From NCBI RefSeq assembly GCF_001676705.1, contig NZ_CP016170.1:4650001-4714000 (forward strand): a stretch of DNA of 64,000 nucleotides. Reading direction: 5' to 3'. Origin of the DNA: Bordetella bronchialis. Its GTDB lineage: Bacteria; Pseudomonadota; Gammaproteobacteria; Burkholderiales; Burkholderiaceae_B. This document shows positions 21,394-31,008 of the stretch, one piece after another (the first letter of the stretch is position 1; every line of letters starts with the position of its first letter). The notes beneath the pieces are model-generated. The model searched no databases, had not been told where the DNA came from, and saw nothing but the letters and a program-made list of their open reading frames with translations. The position numbers and the translations under genes were made by a program.

Positions 21394-22917
21394 TCAGGCG
21401 GTCTTGGGCAGCATGGGCTTGCCACGCTTTTTGAACTTCTTGCGGGCGTGCGCGATGATCTGGACCAGGATCAGCAGGGCCGAGATGCCCACGAACCAGG
21501 CGCTGATCGGACGCTGCAGGAAGATCATCATGTCGCCGCGCGACAGCAGCAGGGCACGGCGGAAGTTTTCCTCCACCATGGGGCCGAGCACGAAGCCCAG
21601 CAGGATGGGCGCCACCGAAAAATCCAGCAGCATGAACACCGCGCCGATGACGCCGAAAGCCAGGGCTTCCCAGATTTGGAACAGGCTGTTCTGCGTGCTG
21701 AACACGCCCACCGCGATGAAGAACAGCGCGGACGGGAACAGATAGCGGTAAGGCACTTGCAGCAGCTTGACCCAGATGCCGATGAGCGGCACGTTCAGGA
21801 TGACCAGCAGCACGTTGCCCACCCAGAAGCTGGCGATCAGGCCCCAGAAGATGTCCGGATGCTCGGTGATCAGCTGCGGGCCCGGCTGGATGCCCTGAAT
21901 CAGCAGGCCGCCCAGGATCAGCGCCATCACCGCATCGCCCGGGATGCCCAGGCTCATGGTGGGGATGAAGTCGACCTGCGTCTTGGAGTGCGAGGCCGCC
22001 TCGGGCGACGCCACGCCGGCCAGCATGCCGGTACCGAAACGCTCCGGCGTCTTGGAGATCTTGCGCTCCAGCGCGTAGGCGATGAAGGTCGTGATGGTCG
22101 GACCGGTGCCGGGCATGGCGCCGAAGACCGTGCCCACCAGCGTACCGCGCACCAGCGGCAGGAAGGACTGCTTCAGTTCCTTGGCCGAGGGACGCATATC
22201 GCGCAGGCGCAGCTTGGTGCCCGTGCCGATGATGGTCATGCGGTTCACGCTCATCAGGAAGTCCGCCACGCCGAACAGGCCCATGGCGATCGCAACCAGC
22301 TCCAGGCCGTCGGACAGGTCCAGGATGCCGAACGACAGGCGAATGGTGCCGGTGTTCACGTCCGTGCCCACGACGCCGCACAGCAGGCCGAACAGCGTCA
22401 TGCTGATGCCCTTCAAGGGCGAACCGCGCGACATCGTCGAACCGGCGATCAGGCCCAGCAGCATGATGGAGAAGATTTCCGTCGGGCCGAACTTGAACGC
22501 GACTTCCACCAGCAGCGGCGAGAAGAAGATCATTACCAGGATGCCGACCGACGCCGCGAAGAACGACGCGATCATGGTGATGCCCAGCGCCGTGCCGCCC
22601 TTGCCCTGCTTGGTCAGCGGATAGCCGTCCAGGCAAGTGACGGCGTGCGGCGGATGGGAAGGCAGATTCAGCAGGATGGCGCCGATGGCGCCGCCGTACT
22701 GCGAGCCGTAGAAGATACCCGCCAGCATCATGATCGCGGGGACCGGATGCATGACGTAGGTGAGCGGCAGCAGGATGGAAATGGCCGACAGCGCGCCCAT
22801 GCCGGGCAGCACGCCGATGAGGTTGCCCACCAGCACGCCGAAGAACGACCACATCAGGTTATGGGGCTCGAAGGCAACGCCGAAGCCGAACCAAAGATCA
22901 ACGAGAGCTTGATGCAT
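21394..22917 (-). CDS. tctA: tripartite tricarboxylate transporter large permease TctA (second copy)
   Basis: A 507-residue multi-spanning membrane protein of the TctA family, with GNLIGVLPGMGALSAISILLP, AGIFYGSQYGGAIGAILLNLPSHPPHAVT, GAMPGTGPTITTFIAY and LGFVLGPMVEENFRRALLLSRGD in the expected order. It works with the TctB encoded just upstream. In the first membrane repeat the LPSHPP variant replaces the LPGETS of the other copy, which suggests a different substrate. It probably responds to the TctD/TctE pair encoded immediately upstream on the same strand. Confidence 0.95.
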   Translation of the reverse strand: MHQALVDLWFGFGVAFEPHNLMWSFFGVLVGNLIGVLPGMGALSAISILLPLTYVMHPVPAIMMLAGIFYGSQYGGAIGAILLNLPSHPPHAVTCLDGYPLTKQGKGGTALGITMIASFFAASVGILVMIFFSPLLVEVAFKFGPTEIFSIMLLGLIAGSTMSRGSPLKGISMTLFGLLCGVVGTDVNTGTIRLSFGILDLSDGLELVAIAMGLFGVADFLMSVNRMTIIGTGTKLRLRDMRPSAKELKQSFLPLVRGTLVGTVFGAMPGTGPTITTFIAYALERKISKTPERFGTGMLAGVASPEAASHSKTQVDFIPTMSLGIPGDAVMALILGGLLIQGIQPGPQLITEHPDIFWGLIASFWVGNVLLVILNVPLIGIWVKLLQVPYRYLFPSALFFIAVGVFSTQNSLFQIWEALAFGVIGAVFMLLDFSVAPILLGFVLGPMVEENFRRALLLSRGDMMIFLQRPISAWFVGISALLILVQIIAHARKKFKKRGKPMLPKTA

Positions 22918-22923
22918 GGCGTA

Positions 22924-23415
22924 TCAACCCCACTGGAACAGGGGCAGCTGCAGCTGCAGCGCCCACCAGAACACGACCACGGCGATGACCACCATGCCCA
23001 AGGAAAGAATGAAGGCCTGCTTCAACGTATTCTTGCGATCGCCCAGCGCCGAAATGAAGGTGATGGCGAACGTGGCCGGCAACAAACCGCCGTACTGGCC
23101 AAGGAAAATGAAAGCCAGGATGCCAAGCAGGATGCAGATGGCGCCGCGCATATCGGGCATGCCCGTGGGATGCGCCGAGGGAACGTGCGTGCCCTCGCTC
23201 TCTTCTTGTTCTTTTGCGCCCGTCTTGCCGCCGATGGCGATCAACAGGCCTGTGAAAACCAGTAGTCCCCCAACCGATGCCGGAAAAAACCCGGGTCCCA
23301 TGTGGCTTAGCGTACCGATCTGATAGTTCAGACCGCCGTATATCGACCCCAGGCCGATCAGGACCATCAGCGCACCGCCGTAGTAGTCCTTGTTGTATTT
23401 TTTCAGTGTTTCCAC
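22924..23415 (-). CDS. tctB: tripartite tricarboxylate transporter small subunit TctB (second copy)
   Basis: A 163-residue protein with four membrane segments and the TctB pattern DYYGGALMVLIGLGSIYGGLNYQIGTLSHMGPGFFPA. The start is GTG 23415: GGAGG lies 6 bases upstream, while the ATG nearby (out of frame) meets a stop at once. A longer in-frame ATG at 23493 would add 26 residues without family character. The gene ends 6 bases before tctA. No tctC is adjacent. The segment 23416-23528 upstream is a plausible promoter and TctD-binding region. Confidence 0.88.
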   Translation of the reverse strand: METLKKYNKDYYGGALMVLIGLGSIYGGLNYQIGTLSHMGPGFFPASVGGLLVFTGLLIAIGGKTGAKEQEESEGTHVPSAHPTGMPDMRGAICILLGILAFIFLGQYGGLLPATFAITFISALGDRKNTLKQAFILSLGMVVIAVVVFWWALQLQLPLFQWG

Positions 23416-23528
23416 TGCATTCCTCCGTGTACTAGGCTTACACCAGCCTTTATAGGAAGCGCTCAGGGTGAGCACGTCCCTCTCACAAAGCACCGTGAGC
23501 CTGGAGGGCAGAATAAGGAGGCAAGCTG

Positions 23529-25136
23529 CTAATCCGCTTTCTTTGCGCTGTCGGCTTCCTGAATCCCAGGGTTATCCCCTAACAGGGGTATCCATAGGAT
23601 GGCGCACAGGCCCACGCCGCCCTGGGAATTCGCTTCGCCATCGGCCAGCACGATGTCGCCGCCATTGCGGCGGGCGTAGGCCTGTGCGATCGCCAGGCCC
23701 AGTCCCGAGCCCGACGACGGGGCGCCGGCCGCTTCCACGCCGGCGCGATCGAAACGCGCGAACGCGCGCGCGCGCAAGGCCGGATTGAGACCCGTACCGT
23801 TATCGGACACGCGGACTTCCACACGGGTTTCGCCGCGCACCACGGAGACAGTGATGCGCGCGCCGCGTGGCGCGTAGTTGACCGCGTTGTGGACCAGGTT
23901 CGCGATGGCCTCGTGCAATTCGACTTCGGAACCCGCGACCGGAGCGGCCGGGCCTGTCAGCGCGCTTTCATCGGTATCGCCGCGCGCATCGCTCCATCCC
24001 AGGTCCTGCTGTTTTTCATGCGCGAGCGGCAGATACTGCAGTACGACCTCGCGCGCCACGTCATTCAAGTCCAGCACGCGATGCTGCGAAGTGGCGGCCT
24101 GGCTGGCATGCGCCAGTTGCAGCAGTTGCTCGGTCAGGCGGCGCGTGCGGCCCAGCTGCGCGACGATGGCGCGCAGGCCGTCGCGCATCAGCGCGGGATC
24201 CCGCTCGCGCAGGGCGTACTGCGCCTGCGTCGACATGATGGCCAGGGGCGTACGCAACTGGTGCGAGGCATCGTCGAGGAAGCGCGACTGTTCTTCCAGC
24301 ATGTGCCGGTGCCTGGCGATGTGATGATTGACCGCCTCTACCAGCGGCGCGACCTCGGACGGCACGCGGCGCGCATCCAGGGGCGTCAGGTCGTCGGCGG
24401 AACGGGCGCGGATGTCGTTGCGCAGCTTGGCCAGCGGGCGCAAGGCCCACGCCACGCCCCACCAGACCATCAGCACCACGAGCGCCAGCATGCGCCCGTC
24501 GCGCAGCAATTCCTTGCGGCGGGCGGCGTCCTCGGCTTCGATGCGCTTGCCCGTGCTTTCGCCGACCAGTATCAGCACCTGCCGGTGCGTGCCGTGATAG
24601 TAAAGATCCCGCACCAGGGCGACCATGCGCACGGGATCGTTACGGTAGGCGCCGTCATAGAACATGGGCTGGCTATCGCTGCGCGGCCAGACCGGGGGCC
24701 GCGGGATGTCGGGCATGCCCAGCAAGGCCACGCCGGGCGCGCGGGGCGCCTGGCCCGAAGGCAGCGGCGGATCGATTTCCTCGATGCGAAAGTATTTGCG
24801 CAGGCCGGCGCGCGATTCGAGCATGACCTGCGCGTACAGCGGCGTCACGACCTGCAGCGTGCCGTCCGGGGTGAATTCGATGCTGCTTTCCAGCACGCGG
24901 GCCGGTTCCAGCAGCGCGCTGTCGTAGGCATCGTTGGTGATATCGGCCAGCGTCTGGTAATCGTTATAGCTGTCGATGACGAGCAGCGCGATGACGCCGG
25001 GCAGCAGCAGCGTAATAAGCAGCGCGCGTATGCCGACCCGGGTGAACCAGGGCCGGCCGCCTGCCTGCTGCCGGTGCGCATGACGCGGCGAGGGATGCGC
25101 GGACACGGGTTGCGCCGGGTTCCTGGCGGGACGCAC
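23529..25136 (-). CDS. tctE: sensor histidine kinase, TctE type
   Basis: A 535-residue membrane kinase. The first membrane segment is at about 38-54, a periplasmic sensor domain at 56-215 and the second membrane segment at about 215-231, followed by a HAMP region. The phosphoacceptor is His292 in DDASHQLRTPLAIM. The ATPase boxes NLVHNAVNYAP, DNGTGL and GSGLGLAIAQAYARRNGG follow. The architecture matches TctE/QseC-like kinases that sense tricarboxylates and control TctABC-type transporters. It is encoded 5 bases after tctD and upstream of tctBA on the same strand, which supports control of that transporter. Confidence 0.92.
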   Translation of the reverse strand: MRPARNPAQPVSAHPSPRHAHRQQAGGRPWFTRVGIRALLITLLLPGVIALLVIDSYNDYQTLADITNDAYDSALLEPARVLESSIEFTPDGTLQVVTPLYAQVMLESRAGLRKYFRIEEIDPPLPSGQAPRAPGVALLGMPDIPRPPVWPRSDSQPMFYDGAYRNDPVRMVALVRDLYYHGTHRQVLILVGESTGKRIEAEDAARRKELLRDGRMLALVVLMVWWGVAWALRPLAKLRNDIRARSADDLTPLDARRVPSEVAPLVEAVNHHIARHRHMLEEQSRFLDDASHQLRTPLAIMSTQAQYALRERDPALMRDGLRAIVAQLGRTRRLTEQLLQLAHASQAATSQHRVLDLNDVAREVVLQYLPLAHEKQQDLGWSDARGDTDESALTGPAAPVAGSEVELHEAIANLVHNAVNYAPRGARITVSVVRGETRVEVRVSDNGTGLNPALRARAFARFDRAGVEAAGAPSSGSGLGLAIAQAYARRNGGDIVLADGEANSQGGVGLCAILWIPLLGDNPGIQEADSAKKAD

Positions 25137-25141
25137 CGGGC

Positions 25142-25834
25142 CTAGGCGTCGGCCGATTCGGACTCGCTGGCCACGCTTTCCAGCATATAACCCAGCCCGC
25201 GCACCGTGACGATGCGGATATCGCTGCCCGCGAGCTTCTTGCGCAGCCGGTGCAGGACGACTTCGATGGCGTCGGGATTGGCTTCGCTGTCGTGGTTGAA
25301 GACCTTGCCGAACAATTGCGATTTATCGACCGGGTAGCCGCTGCGGGTCAGCAGCGCGGCCAGCGCGGCGTGCTCGCGCGGCGTCAGGAATAGCAGCGAG
25401 CCGTCCAGCGTGAAAGCGCGGCTTTCGCTGTCGTAGGACAGGGATCCGCATTGCAGGCGCGGATGCTGCCGGCCACGGCTGCGCCGCACCAAGGCGGTCA
25501 GGCGGGCCTCCAGTTCTTCCAGCGCGAAAGGCTTGGTCAGGAAATCGTCAGCGCCCAGGTTCAGGCCGCGCACGCGGTCCTGCAGGGCGCCCTGCGCGGT
25601 AAGTACGAGCACCGGCGTGCGGTCGTCGCGGTTGCGCATTTCGCGCAGGACGACCAGGCCGTGCTTGTCCGGCAGGCGCAGGTCCATCACGATGGCATCG
25701 TATTCGGTGCCCGCCATGAAGGCTTCGGCCGTGCGCGCGTCCGGCGCGTGATCGGGCACGAAACCGCTTTGGGCCAGCGCACGCACCAGCCAGGACGCCA
25801 TGTCCCGTTCGTCTTCAACCAGCAATATGCGCAT
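25142..25834 (-). CDS. tctD: OmpR-type response regulator, TctD type
   Basis: A 230-residue regulator with a receiver domain (VEDE at 6-9, phosphoacceptor Asp51 in IVMDLRLPD, Lys in LTKPF) and an OmpR/PhoB winged helix ending in [14 protein letters not shown]. It is the cognate partner of the TctE kinase. ATG 25834 places the receiver domain at the N-terminus; it overlaps the end of rppH by 20 bases, so it is translated from the rppH transcript. The in-frame ATG at 25870 would lie deeper in rppH and add residues of no family value. Confidence 0.93.
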   Translation of the reverse strand: MRILLVEDERDMASWLVRALAQSGFVPDHAPDARTAEAFMAGTEYDAIVMDLRLPDKHGLVVLREMRNRDDRTPVLVLTAQGALQDRVRGLNLGADDFLTKPFALEELEARLTALVRRSRGRQHPRLQCGSLSYDSESRAFTLDGSLLFLTPREHAALAALLTRSGYPVDKSQLFGKVFNHDSEANPDAIEVVLHRLRKKLAGSDIRIVTVRGLGYMLESVASESESADA

Positions 25835-26387
25835 GGCCGTCAGGTCCTCCCGCCAGGTTCTCGGCCGCACGCTGCCCGTGCACCCGTTGGCGCAGGTAGC
25901 GTGTTTCGTGGTGCCGCCTGAACAGGATCGCCGAGAGTTCGTTCAAGGCCTGCGTATAAACGTCCCGCTTGAATTCGATGACCGCATCCAGCGGGACCCA
26001 GTACTGGCTCCAGCGCCATGCGTCGAATTCCGGGTGTTGCGTGGCGCGCAGGCAGACGTCGCTGTCGCGCCCCACCAGCCGGAGCAGAAACCAGATCTGC
26101 TTCTGGCCCTTGTAATGGCCGCGCCATTCCCTCCGGACGAAATGGTCCGGGACGTTATAGCGGAGCCAGTCGCGTGTGCGCCCCAAAATGCGGACATGCT
26201 CGGGCTTCAAGCCCACTTCTTCATGGAGTTCGCGATACATGGCCTGCACCGGGCTTTCGCCATACTTGATGCCGCCCTGCGGGAATTGCCAGGCGTGTTC
26301 CCTGATCCGCTTACCCCAAAAGACCTCGTTTTTGGTATTGACGAGAATGATGCCGACATTGGGACGGTAGCCTTCGCGGTCCAGCAT
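25815..26387 (-). CDS. rppH: RNA pyrophosphohydrolase
   Basis: A 190-residue Nudix enzyme that removes pyrophosphate from the 5' end of triphosphorylated transcripts and starts RNase E-dependent decay. It begins [17 protein letters not shown], and the Nudix box [22 protein letters not shown] is at residues 38-59. The downstream [12 protein letters not shown] and [12 protein letters not shown] segments are typical of RppH. The C-terminal 30 residues are basic and variable. It is divergent from proS (66 bases), a pairing common in betaproteobacteria, and it heads the tctD-tctE operon. Confidence 0.95.
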   Translation of the reverse strand: MLDREGYRPNVGIILVNTKNEVFWGKRIREHAWQFPQGGIKYGESPVQAMYRELHEEVGLKPEHVRILGRTRDWLRYNVPDHFVRREWRGHYKGQKQIWFLLRLVGRDSDVCLRATQHPEFDAWRWSQYWVPLDAVIEFKRDVYTQALNELSAILFRRHHETRYLRQRVHGQRAAENLAGGPDGHAHIAG

Positions 26388-26453
26388 GGGCCACCCCCAC
26401 CAAATTCAATACAATTACGTCTGATTATACGTACCTGCCGCCTCCTGGAAACC

Positions 26454-28187
26454 ATGCGCGCCTCCAACTATCACATCAATACTCTCAAAGAAGCGCCCGC
26501 CGAGGCCGAAATCGTCAGTCACCAGCTTATGACCCGCGCCGGCATGATCCGCAAGCTGGCGGGGGGCATCTATACCTATATGCCGCTGGGCCTGCGGGTG
26601 ATCCGCAAGATCGAGAACATCGTGCGGCAGGAAATGAACGCGGCCGGCGCCATCGAGCTGCTGATGCCGGTGGTTCAGCCGGCAGAGCTCTGGCAGGAGT
26701 CGGGCCGCTGGGTCCAGTACGGTCCCGAGCTGCTGCGCATCAAGGACCGGCACGACCGGGATTTCGTCCTGCAGCCGACCTCGGAAGAGGTGATTACGGA
26801 CATCGCCCGCAATGAAATCCACAGCTGGCGCCAGCTGCCGCTGAATTTCTACCATATACAGACCAAATTCCGGGACGAACGCCGTCCCCGGTTCGGCCTG
26901 ATGCGCGGGCGCGAATTCACCATGAAGGACGCGTATTCCTTCGACCGCGACGAAGCCGGCGCCATGCGCAGCTATGACGCGATGTACGAGGCCTACGTCC
27001 GCATTTTCCAGCGCCTGGGGCTGGAATTCCGGGCGGTGGCGGCGGATACGGGCTCCATCGGCGGCACCCGCAGCCATGAATTCCAGGTGATCGCCGATAC
27101 CGGCGAGGACCTGCTGGTCTACAACCCCGAAACGCAGTACGCCGCGAACATCGAACTGGCCGAGGCCGCCGCCCTCATTCCGCAGCGCCAGCCCGCCGGC
27201 CGCGCCCTGGAAGCCGTCCCCACCCCGGGCGCCGCCAAGTGCGAGGAAGTCGCTGCCCACCTGGGCATCCCGCTGGAAACCACGATCAAGTCCATCGTCC
27301 TGGCGACGGAACCGGAGCCCGGGCAGGTACGGATCTGGCTGTTGCTGCTGCGCGGCGACCACGTGCTGAACGAGATCAAGGCCGCCAAGGTGCCGGGCCT
27401 GGACCAGGGCTACCGTTTCGCGACGGAAGACGAGATCGTCGCCCATTTCGGCTGCAAACCCGGCTATCTTGGTCCGATCAATACGCTAAAGCCCGTCCAG
27501 GTGATCGCCGACCGCACGGTCGCGAATATGGGCGACTTCGTCTGCGGCGCCAACCGCGAGGGCTACCACTACGTCGGCGCCAACTGGGGCCGCGACCTGC
27601 CCGAGCCCGCCTGCGTGGCGGACTTGCGCAATGTGGTGGCGGGCGACCCCGCCCCGGATGGGAAAGGCACGCTGACGATCCAGCGCGGGATCGAAGTCGG
27701 GCATGTGTTCTACCTGGGCACCAAATACTCGGCCGCGCTGAAAGCGACCTATCTGGACGAAACCGGCAAGCCGGCCACGCTGGAGATGGGCTGCTACGGG
27801 ATAGGCGTGACCCGCATCGCCGCCGCCGCCATCGAACAGAACCACGACGAACGCGGCATCATCTGGCCGCGCGCCCTGGCGCCCTTCGAAGTGGTGATTT
27901 GCCCCGTGGGATGGGGGAAAAATGAAACTGTTCGTAACAGTGCTGAGGCGCTGTACAACGCCCTGCGCGAGCGCGGCGTCGATGTCATCCTGGACGACCG
28001 CGATGCGCGGCCCGGCGTGATGTTCGCTGAATGGGAGCTGATAGGCGCCCCCTTGCGCGTAACAGTTGGAGAGCGCGGCCTGAAGGACGGTGTGGTCGAA
28101 TTGCAGGCCCGCCGGGAAGCCAGCGCCACCACGGTGCCGGCCGACCAGGCGCTGGAGCAAGTCCTGGCCAAGCTGGAAACCCTTTGA
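26454..28187 (+). CDS. proS: prolyl-tRNA synthetase
   Basis: A 577-residue bacterial-type class II synthetase charging tRNA-Pro. Motif 2 is around [25 protein letters not shown] and motif 3 [21 protein letters not shown]. The central insertion (about 225-400, with [12 protein letters not shown]) is the editing domain that clears alanyl-tRNA-Pro, and the C-terminal anticodon-binding domain contains [24 protein letters not shown]. The start at ATG 26454 ([19 protein letters not shown]) is the family N-terminus; the frame is open much further upstream through rppH. CTCCTGGAA lies just upstream. Confidence 0.97.
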   Translation: MRASNYHINTLKEAPAEAEIVSHQLMTRAGMIRKLAGGIYTYMPLGLRVIRKIENIVRQEMNAAGAIELLMPVVQPAELWQESGRWVQYGPELLRIKDRHDRDFVLQPTSEEVITDIARNEIHSWRQLPLNFYHIQTKFRDERRPRFGLMRGREFTMKDAYSFDRDEAGAMRSYDAMYEAYVRIFQRLGLEFRAVAADTGSIGGTRSHEFQVIADTGEDLLVYNPETQYAANIELAEAAALIPQRQPAGRALEAVPTPGAAKCEEVAAHLGIPLETTIKSIVLATEPEPGQVRIWLLLLRGDHVLNEIKAAKVPGLDQGYRFATEDEIVAHFGCKPGYLGPINTLKPVQVIADRTVANMGDFVCGANREGYHYVGANWGRDLPEPACVADLRNVVAGDPAPDGKGTLTIQRGIEVGHVFYLGTKYSAALKATYLDETGKPATLEMGCYGIGVTRIAAAAIEQNHDERGIIWPRALAPFEVVICPVGWGKNETVRNSAEALYNALRERGVDVILDDRDARPGVMFAEWELIGAPLRVTVGERGLKDGVVELQARREASATTVPADQALEQVLAKLETL

Positions 28188-28618
28188 CGTCGCCGTTGTC
28201 GCCGCATCCCCCCGTTGAATCCACGCTGGACATCCGTGTCTATTACGAAGACACGGATGCCGGCGGCATCGTTTTCTACGCCAACTATCTGAAGTTCATG
28301 GAACGCGGCCGTACCGAATGGCTGCGCTCGCTGGGCTTCGACCAATCCCGCCTGGCGCGCGACTCCGGCCATGTGTTCGTGGTCGCCGCCCTGGACATGC
28401 GATACCGCAAACCGGCCCGTCTGGACGACATGCTTACCATACGTACGCGTGTAACACGAGTGGGCCGCGCTTCGATACACTTCGCGCAGCGGGCGGAACG
28501 CAGCGGGGAACTGCTGGCCGAAGGCAACATCCAAGTGGGCTGTGTCGACGGGGCCACCCTGAGGCCGGCGGAGCTGCCACCGGAATTGCGCGCAACACTC
28601 GAATCTATTCAGGAATAA
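28184..28618 (+). CDS. ybgC: acyl-CoA thioesterase YbgC
   Basis: A hot-dog-fold thioesterase of about 144 residues, with the YbgC pattern [29 protein letters not shown] and its active-site Asp, then [18 protein letters not shown]. It hydrolyses acyl-CoA or acyl-carrier-protein thioesters and is regularly the first gene of the tol-pal cluster. No ATG fits: the best starts are TTG 28184, whose last two bases are the first two of the proS stop (TTGA overlap), or TTG 28196. This is inferred translational coupling to proS. tolQ starts 2 bases after its stop. Confidence 0.88.
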   Translation: MTSPLSPHPPVESTLDIRVYYEDTDAGGIVFYANYLKFMERGRTEWLRSLGFDQSRLARDSGHVFVVAALDMRYRKPARLDDMLTIRTRVTRVGRASIHFAQRAERSGELLAEGNIQVGCVDGATLRPAELPPELRATLESIQE

Positions 28619-28620
28619 AA

Positions 28621-29298
28621 ATGCAAGTCTCCAACGACCTGTCGTTGTTCGCTCTGATCGCGCATGCGAGCGTGCCGGTCCAATTGATCATGCTGCTGCT
28701 TCTGGGCATTTCGATCATGTCGTGGACCTACATCTTCGGCAAGCGCTACGCCATCAAGCGGGCCCACCAGCAGACGCGCCGCTTCGAAGACGACTTCTGG
28801 TCCGGCGGCGACCTGTCCATGCTGCAGCAGGCAGTGGCCAACCGCCGCGCCGAACAGGGCGCCCTGGCCCGCATCTTCGATGCCGGCATGACGGAGTTCC
28901 TGAAGGCGCGCCGCGCCGCCGCCAACGATGCCAACGCGGTCCTGGACGGCGCCCGCCGCGCCATGCGGGCTGCCTACCAACGCGAAATGGACGCCCTGGA
29001 GGCGCACCTGAACTTCCTGGCCTCGGCCGGCTCGGTCAGCCCGTACATCGGCCTGCTGGGAACCGTGTGGGGCATCATGCACGCCTTCATCGGCCTGTCC
29101 AATATGCAGCAGGCCACGCTGGCCTCGGTGGCGCCCGGCATCGCCGAAGCCCTGATCGCCACGGCCATCGGCCTGTTCGCCGCGATCCCGGCGGTGGTGG
29201 CCTACAACCGCTTCACCAACGACATCGACCGGCTGTCCATCCGCTTCGACAGCTTTGTCGACGAATTCCTGAACATCCTGCAACGACAGGTGCGCTGA
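28621..29298 (+). CDS. tolQ: Tol-Pal system proton channel subunit TolQ
   Basis: A 225-residue inner-membrane protein of the ExbB/MotA/TolQ family with three membrane segments (about 16-36, 132-155 and 166-190). The conserved GSVSPYIGLLGTVWGIMHAFIGLS and APGIAEALIATAIGLFAAIPAVVAYN segments line the proton path. With TolR it energises TolA for outer-membrane constriction at division. The stop overlaps the tolR start (TGATG). Confidence 0.97.
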   Translation: MQVSNDLSLFALIAHASVPVQLIMLLLLGISIMSWTYIFGKRYAIKRAHQQTRRFEDDFWSGGDLSMLQQAVANRRAEQGALARIFDAGMTEFLKARRAAANDANAVLDGARRAMRAAYQREMDALEAHLNFLASAGSVSPYIGLLGTVWGIMHAFIGLSNMQQATLASVAPGIAEALIATAIGLFAAIPAVVAYNRFTNDIDRLSIRFDSFVDEFLNILQRQVR

Positions 29299-29795
29299 TG
29301 CCCTCGGTACGCTCGGGCGGCCGCGCCGGCCGCCGCATGAAATCCGACATCAACGTCGTGCCCTATATCGACGTGATGCTCGTCCTGCTGGTGATCTTCA
29401 TGGTCACCGCCCCGCTGATCACCCCCGGCCTGATCAACCTGCCCTCCGTGGGACAGGCCTCGGATGTCCCCGTCAAGCCGCTGGAAGTGCAGATCTCCCA
29501 GAACGGCGATATCGCGCTGCGCATGCGGGAGCCGGGCGCCAACCCGGAAAACATCGGGCGCTCGGAACTGGTCAGCCAGGTGCGCGCCCGCATCACGGCC
29601 GATACGCCGGTGGTCATCGCGGCCGACGGCAAGGTGCCCTACGAATCGGTCGTGAAGGTCATGGACGAGTTGCGCACGAACGGCGTGACCCGGCTGGGGC
29701 TGCTGGTGGACCAGCAATCGTCGACCGGCGCCGCCGCCGCGGCGGCCGGGCAACCGCAGCCGCAGCGTTCCGCCCCCGCCGCGCCCAAGCGCTGA
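29298..29795 (+). CDS. tolR: Tol-Pal system protein TolR
   Basis: A 165-residue ExbD/TolR-type protein: a short cytoplasmic N-terminus, one membrane segment (about 22-42) with the proton-carrying Asp in NVVPYIDVMLVLLVIFMV, and a periplasmic domain. The C-terminus has an extra Ala/Pro/Gln-rich tail after the normal fold. It is the channel and peptidoglycan-binding partner of TolQ. Confidence 0.96.
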   Translation: MPSVRSGGRAGRRMKSDINVVPYIDVMLVLLVIFMVTAPLITPGLINLPSVGQASDVPVKPLEVQISQNGDIALRMREPGANPENIGRSELVSQVRARITADTPVVIAADGKVPYESVVKVMDELRTNGVTRLGLLVDQQSSTGAAAAAAGQPQPQRSAPAAPKR

Positions 29796-29819
29796 CGGGC
29801 GCCCTATCCGTTTCATTCA

Positions 29820-30992
29820 ATGACGCCACCTCTCATCAAGCACACCAGCCGTCCGCCGGAAGCGCCGCCCACGCAGGACAACCGGAAAGCCTTCGGCTTC
29901 GCCGTGCTGGTCCACGTCATCCTGGTGCTGGTCCTGGTGCTCGGCGTGAACTGGCGCACGGAAAACCCCGGCCCGGTACAGGTGCAGCTGTGGGCCAACG
30001 GCGATTCGCCGGACTCGCCGCCGCCGCAGCCGCAACCGGAGCCCGCGCCGCAGCCCAAGCCGGAGCCGACGCCGGAACCGCCGCCACCTCCCCCGCCGCC
30101 GCAGCCCGCGCCGCCGCCACCTCCGCCGCCGCCGCAGGCCCAGCCCAAGCCGCAGGACACGCCCGATCCGGAGATCGCGCTGGAAGAAGCGCGCAAGAAG
30201 AAAGAACAGGAAGAAAAGGAACGCCAGGCCGCGGCGGCCGAACAGGCGCGCCTGGAAAAGGAACGCCAGCAGGCCGCGCTGGAGGAAAAGCAGCGGCTGG
30301 AAAAACAACGCCAGGACGCCGAGAAGGCCGCCGCCGCCAAGGCGGCCGCGGAAAAAGCCGCCGCGGAGAAAGCGGCGGCCGAGAAGGCCGCGGCTGAAAA
30401 GGCGGCAGCCGAGAAAGCCGCGGCGGAAAAGGCGGCGGCGGAGAAGGCCGCCGCCGAAAAGGCCGCAGCGGAGAAAAAAGCCAGGGACGACGCCGCCAAG
30501 AAGGCAGCCGCCGAAAAAGCGGCGGCCGACAAAGCCGCCGCCGAGAAGGCGGCCGCCGAAAAGGCCGCGGCGGAAAAGGCAGCGGCCGAGAAAGCCGCGG
30601 CGGCCAAGAAGGCCGCCGCCGATCGCGCCCTGAAGGAAGCGTTCCGCAACGACGCCCTGGGTGCCGCCGGCATTCCGGGCGGCACGGCGGACCGCAACCA
30701 GGCGGGCGGCGGCCGCGACGACGGCTATGGCGCCAAGGTGCGGGCCTGCATCCAGCCGGGCGTGTCCTATCCGACACCCCCGCGGGCCGGCTCGGCGAAC
30801 CCCACCGCGCAATACCGGGTACAGTTACGTTCGGACGGCAGTGTATCGGCCGTGACCCTGACCTCGTCCTCGGGCAACTCCGGTTTCGACCGGGCCGTGG
30901 AAACGGGGATCCGGCGCTGCAACCCCTTCCCGAAACCTTCTACCGGACGCTATGAGCCGGTGATCGACGTTATTTACCGTATGTATGACTGA
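29820..30992 (+). CDS. tolA: Tol-Pal system protein TolA
   Basis: A 390-residue protein linking the inner-membrane TolQR motor to TolB/Pal. One membrane anchor is at about 24-42. A proline-rich stretch (about 60-112) follows, unlike the short linker of Escherichia coli TolA and more like TonB. Residues 120-275 form a helical coiled coil, largely repeats of the type AAAEKAAAEK. The C-terminal domain (about 300-390) has the TolA-III features KVRACIQPGVSYP, the QYRVQLRSDGSVSAVTLTSSSG pattern and a closing VIYRMYD. The repeats give strong long false reading frames on the opposite strand. Confidence 0.95.
   Translation: MTPPLIKHTSRPPEAPPTQDNRKAFGFAVLVHVILVLVLVLGVNWRTENPGPVQVQLWANGDSPDSPPPQPQPEPAPQPKPEPTPEPPPPPPPPQPAPPPPPPPPQAQPKPQDTPDPEIALEEARKKKEQEEKERQAAAAEQARLEKERQQAALEEKQRLEKQRQDAEKAAAAKAAAEKAAAEKAAAEKAAAEKAAAEKAAAEKAAAEKAAAEKAAAEKKARDDAAKKAAAEKAAADKAAAEKAAAEKAAAEKAAAEKAAAAKKAAADRALKEAFRNDALGAAGIPGGTADRNQAGGGRDDGYGAKVRACIQPGVSYPTPPRAGSANPTAQYRVQLRSDGSVSAVTLTSSSGNSGFDRAVETGIRRCNPFPKPSTGRYEPVIDVIYRMYD
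30330..30620 (+). repeat. tandem repeat encoding the TolA coiled coil
   Basis: About 19 near-copies of a 15-base unit encoding Ala-Ala-Glu-Lys-Ala variants, with silent codon changes between copies (GCC/GCG/GCA, AAG/AAA). It lies wholly inside tolA. Length variation among strains would change the span of the periplasmic arm. Confidence 0.75.
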
Positions 30993-31008
30993 CAGGAGAT
31001 TGCTTACC

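Noticed and set aside
29813..30812. Long minus-strand frames rich in Ala, Phe, Ser and Gly opposite tolA
   Set aside because: They mirror the TolA repeat array and proline stretch. The plus-strand product has a full TolA architecture, so these are shadows.
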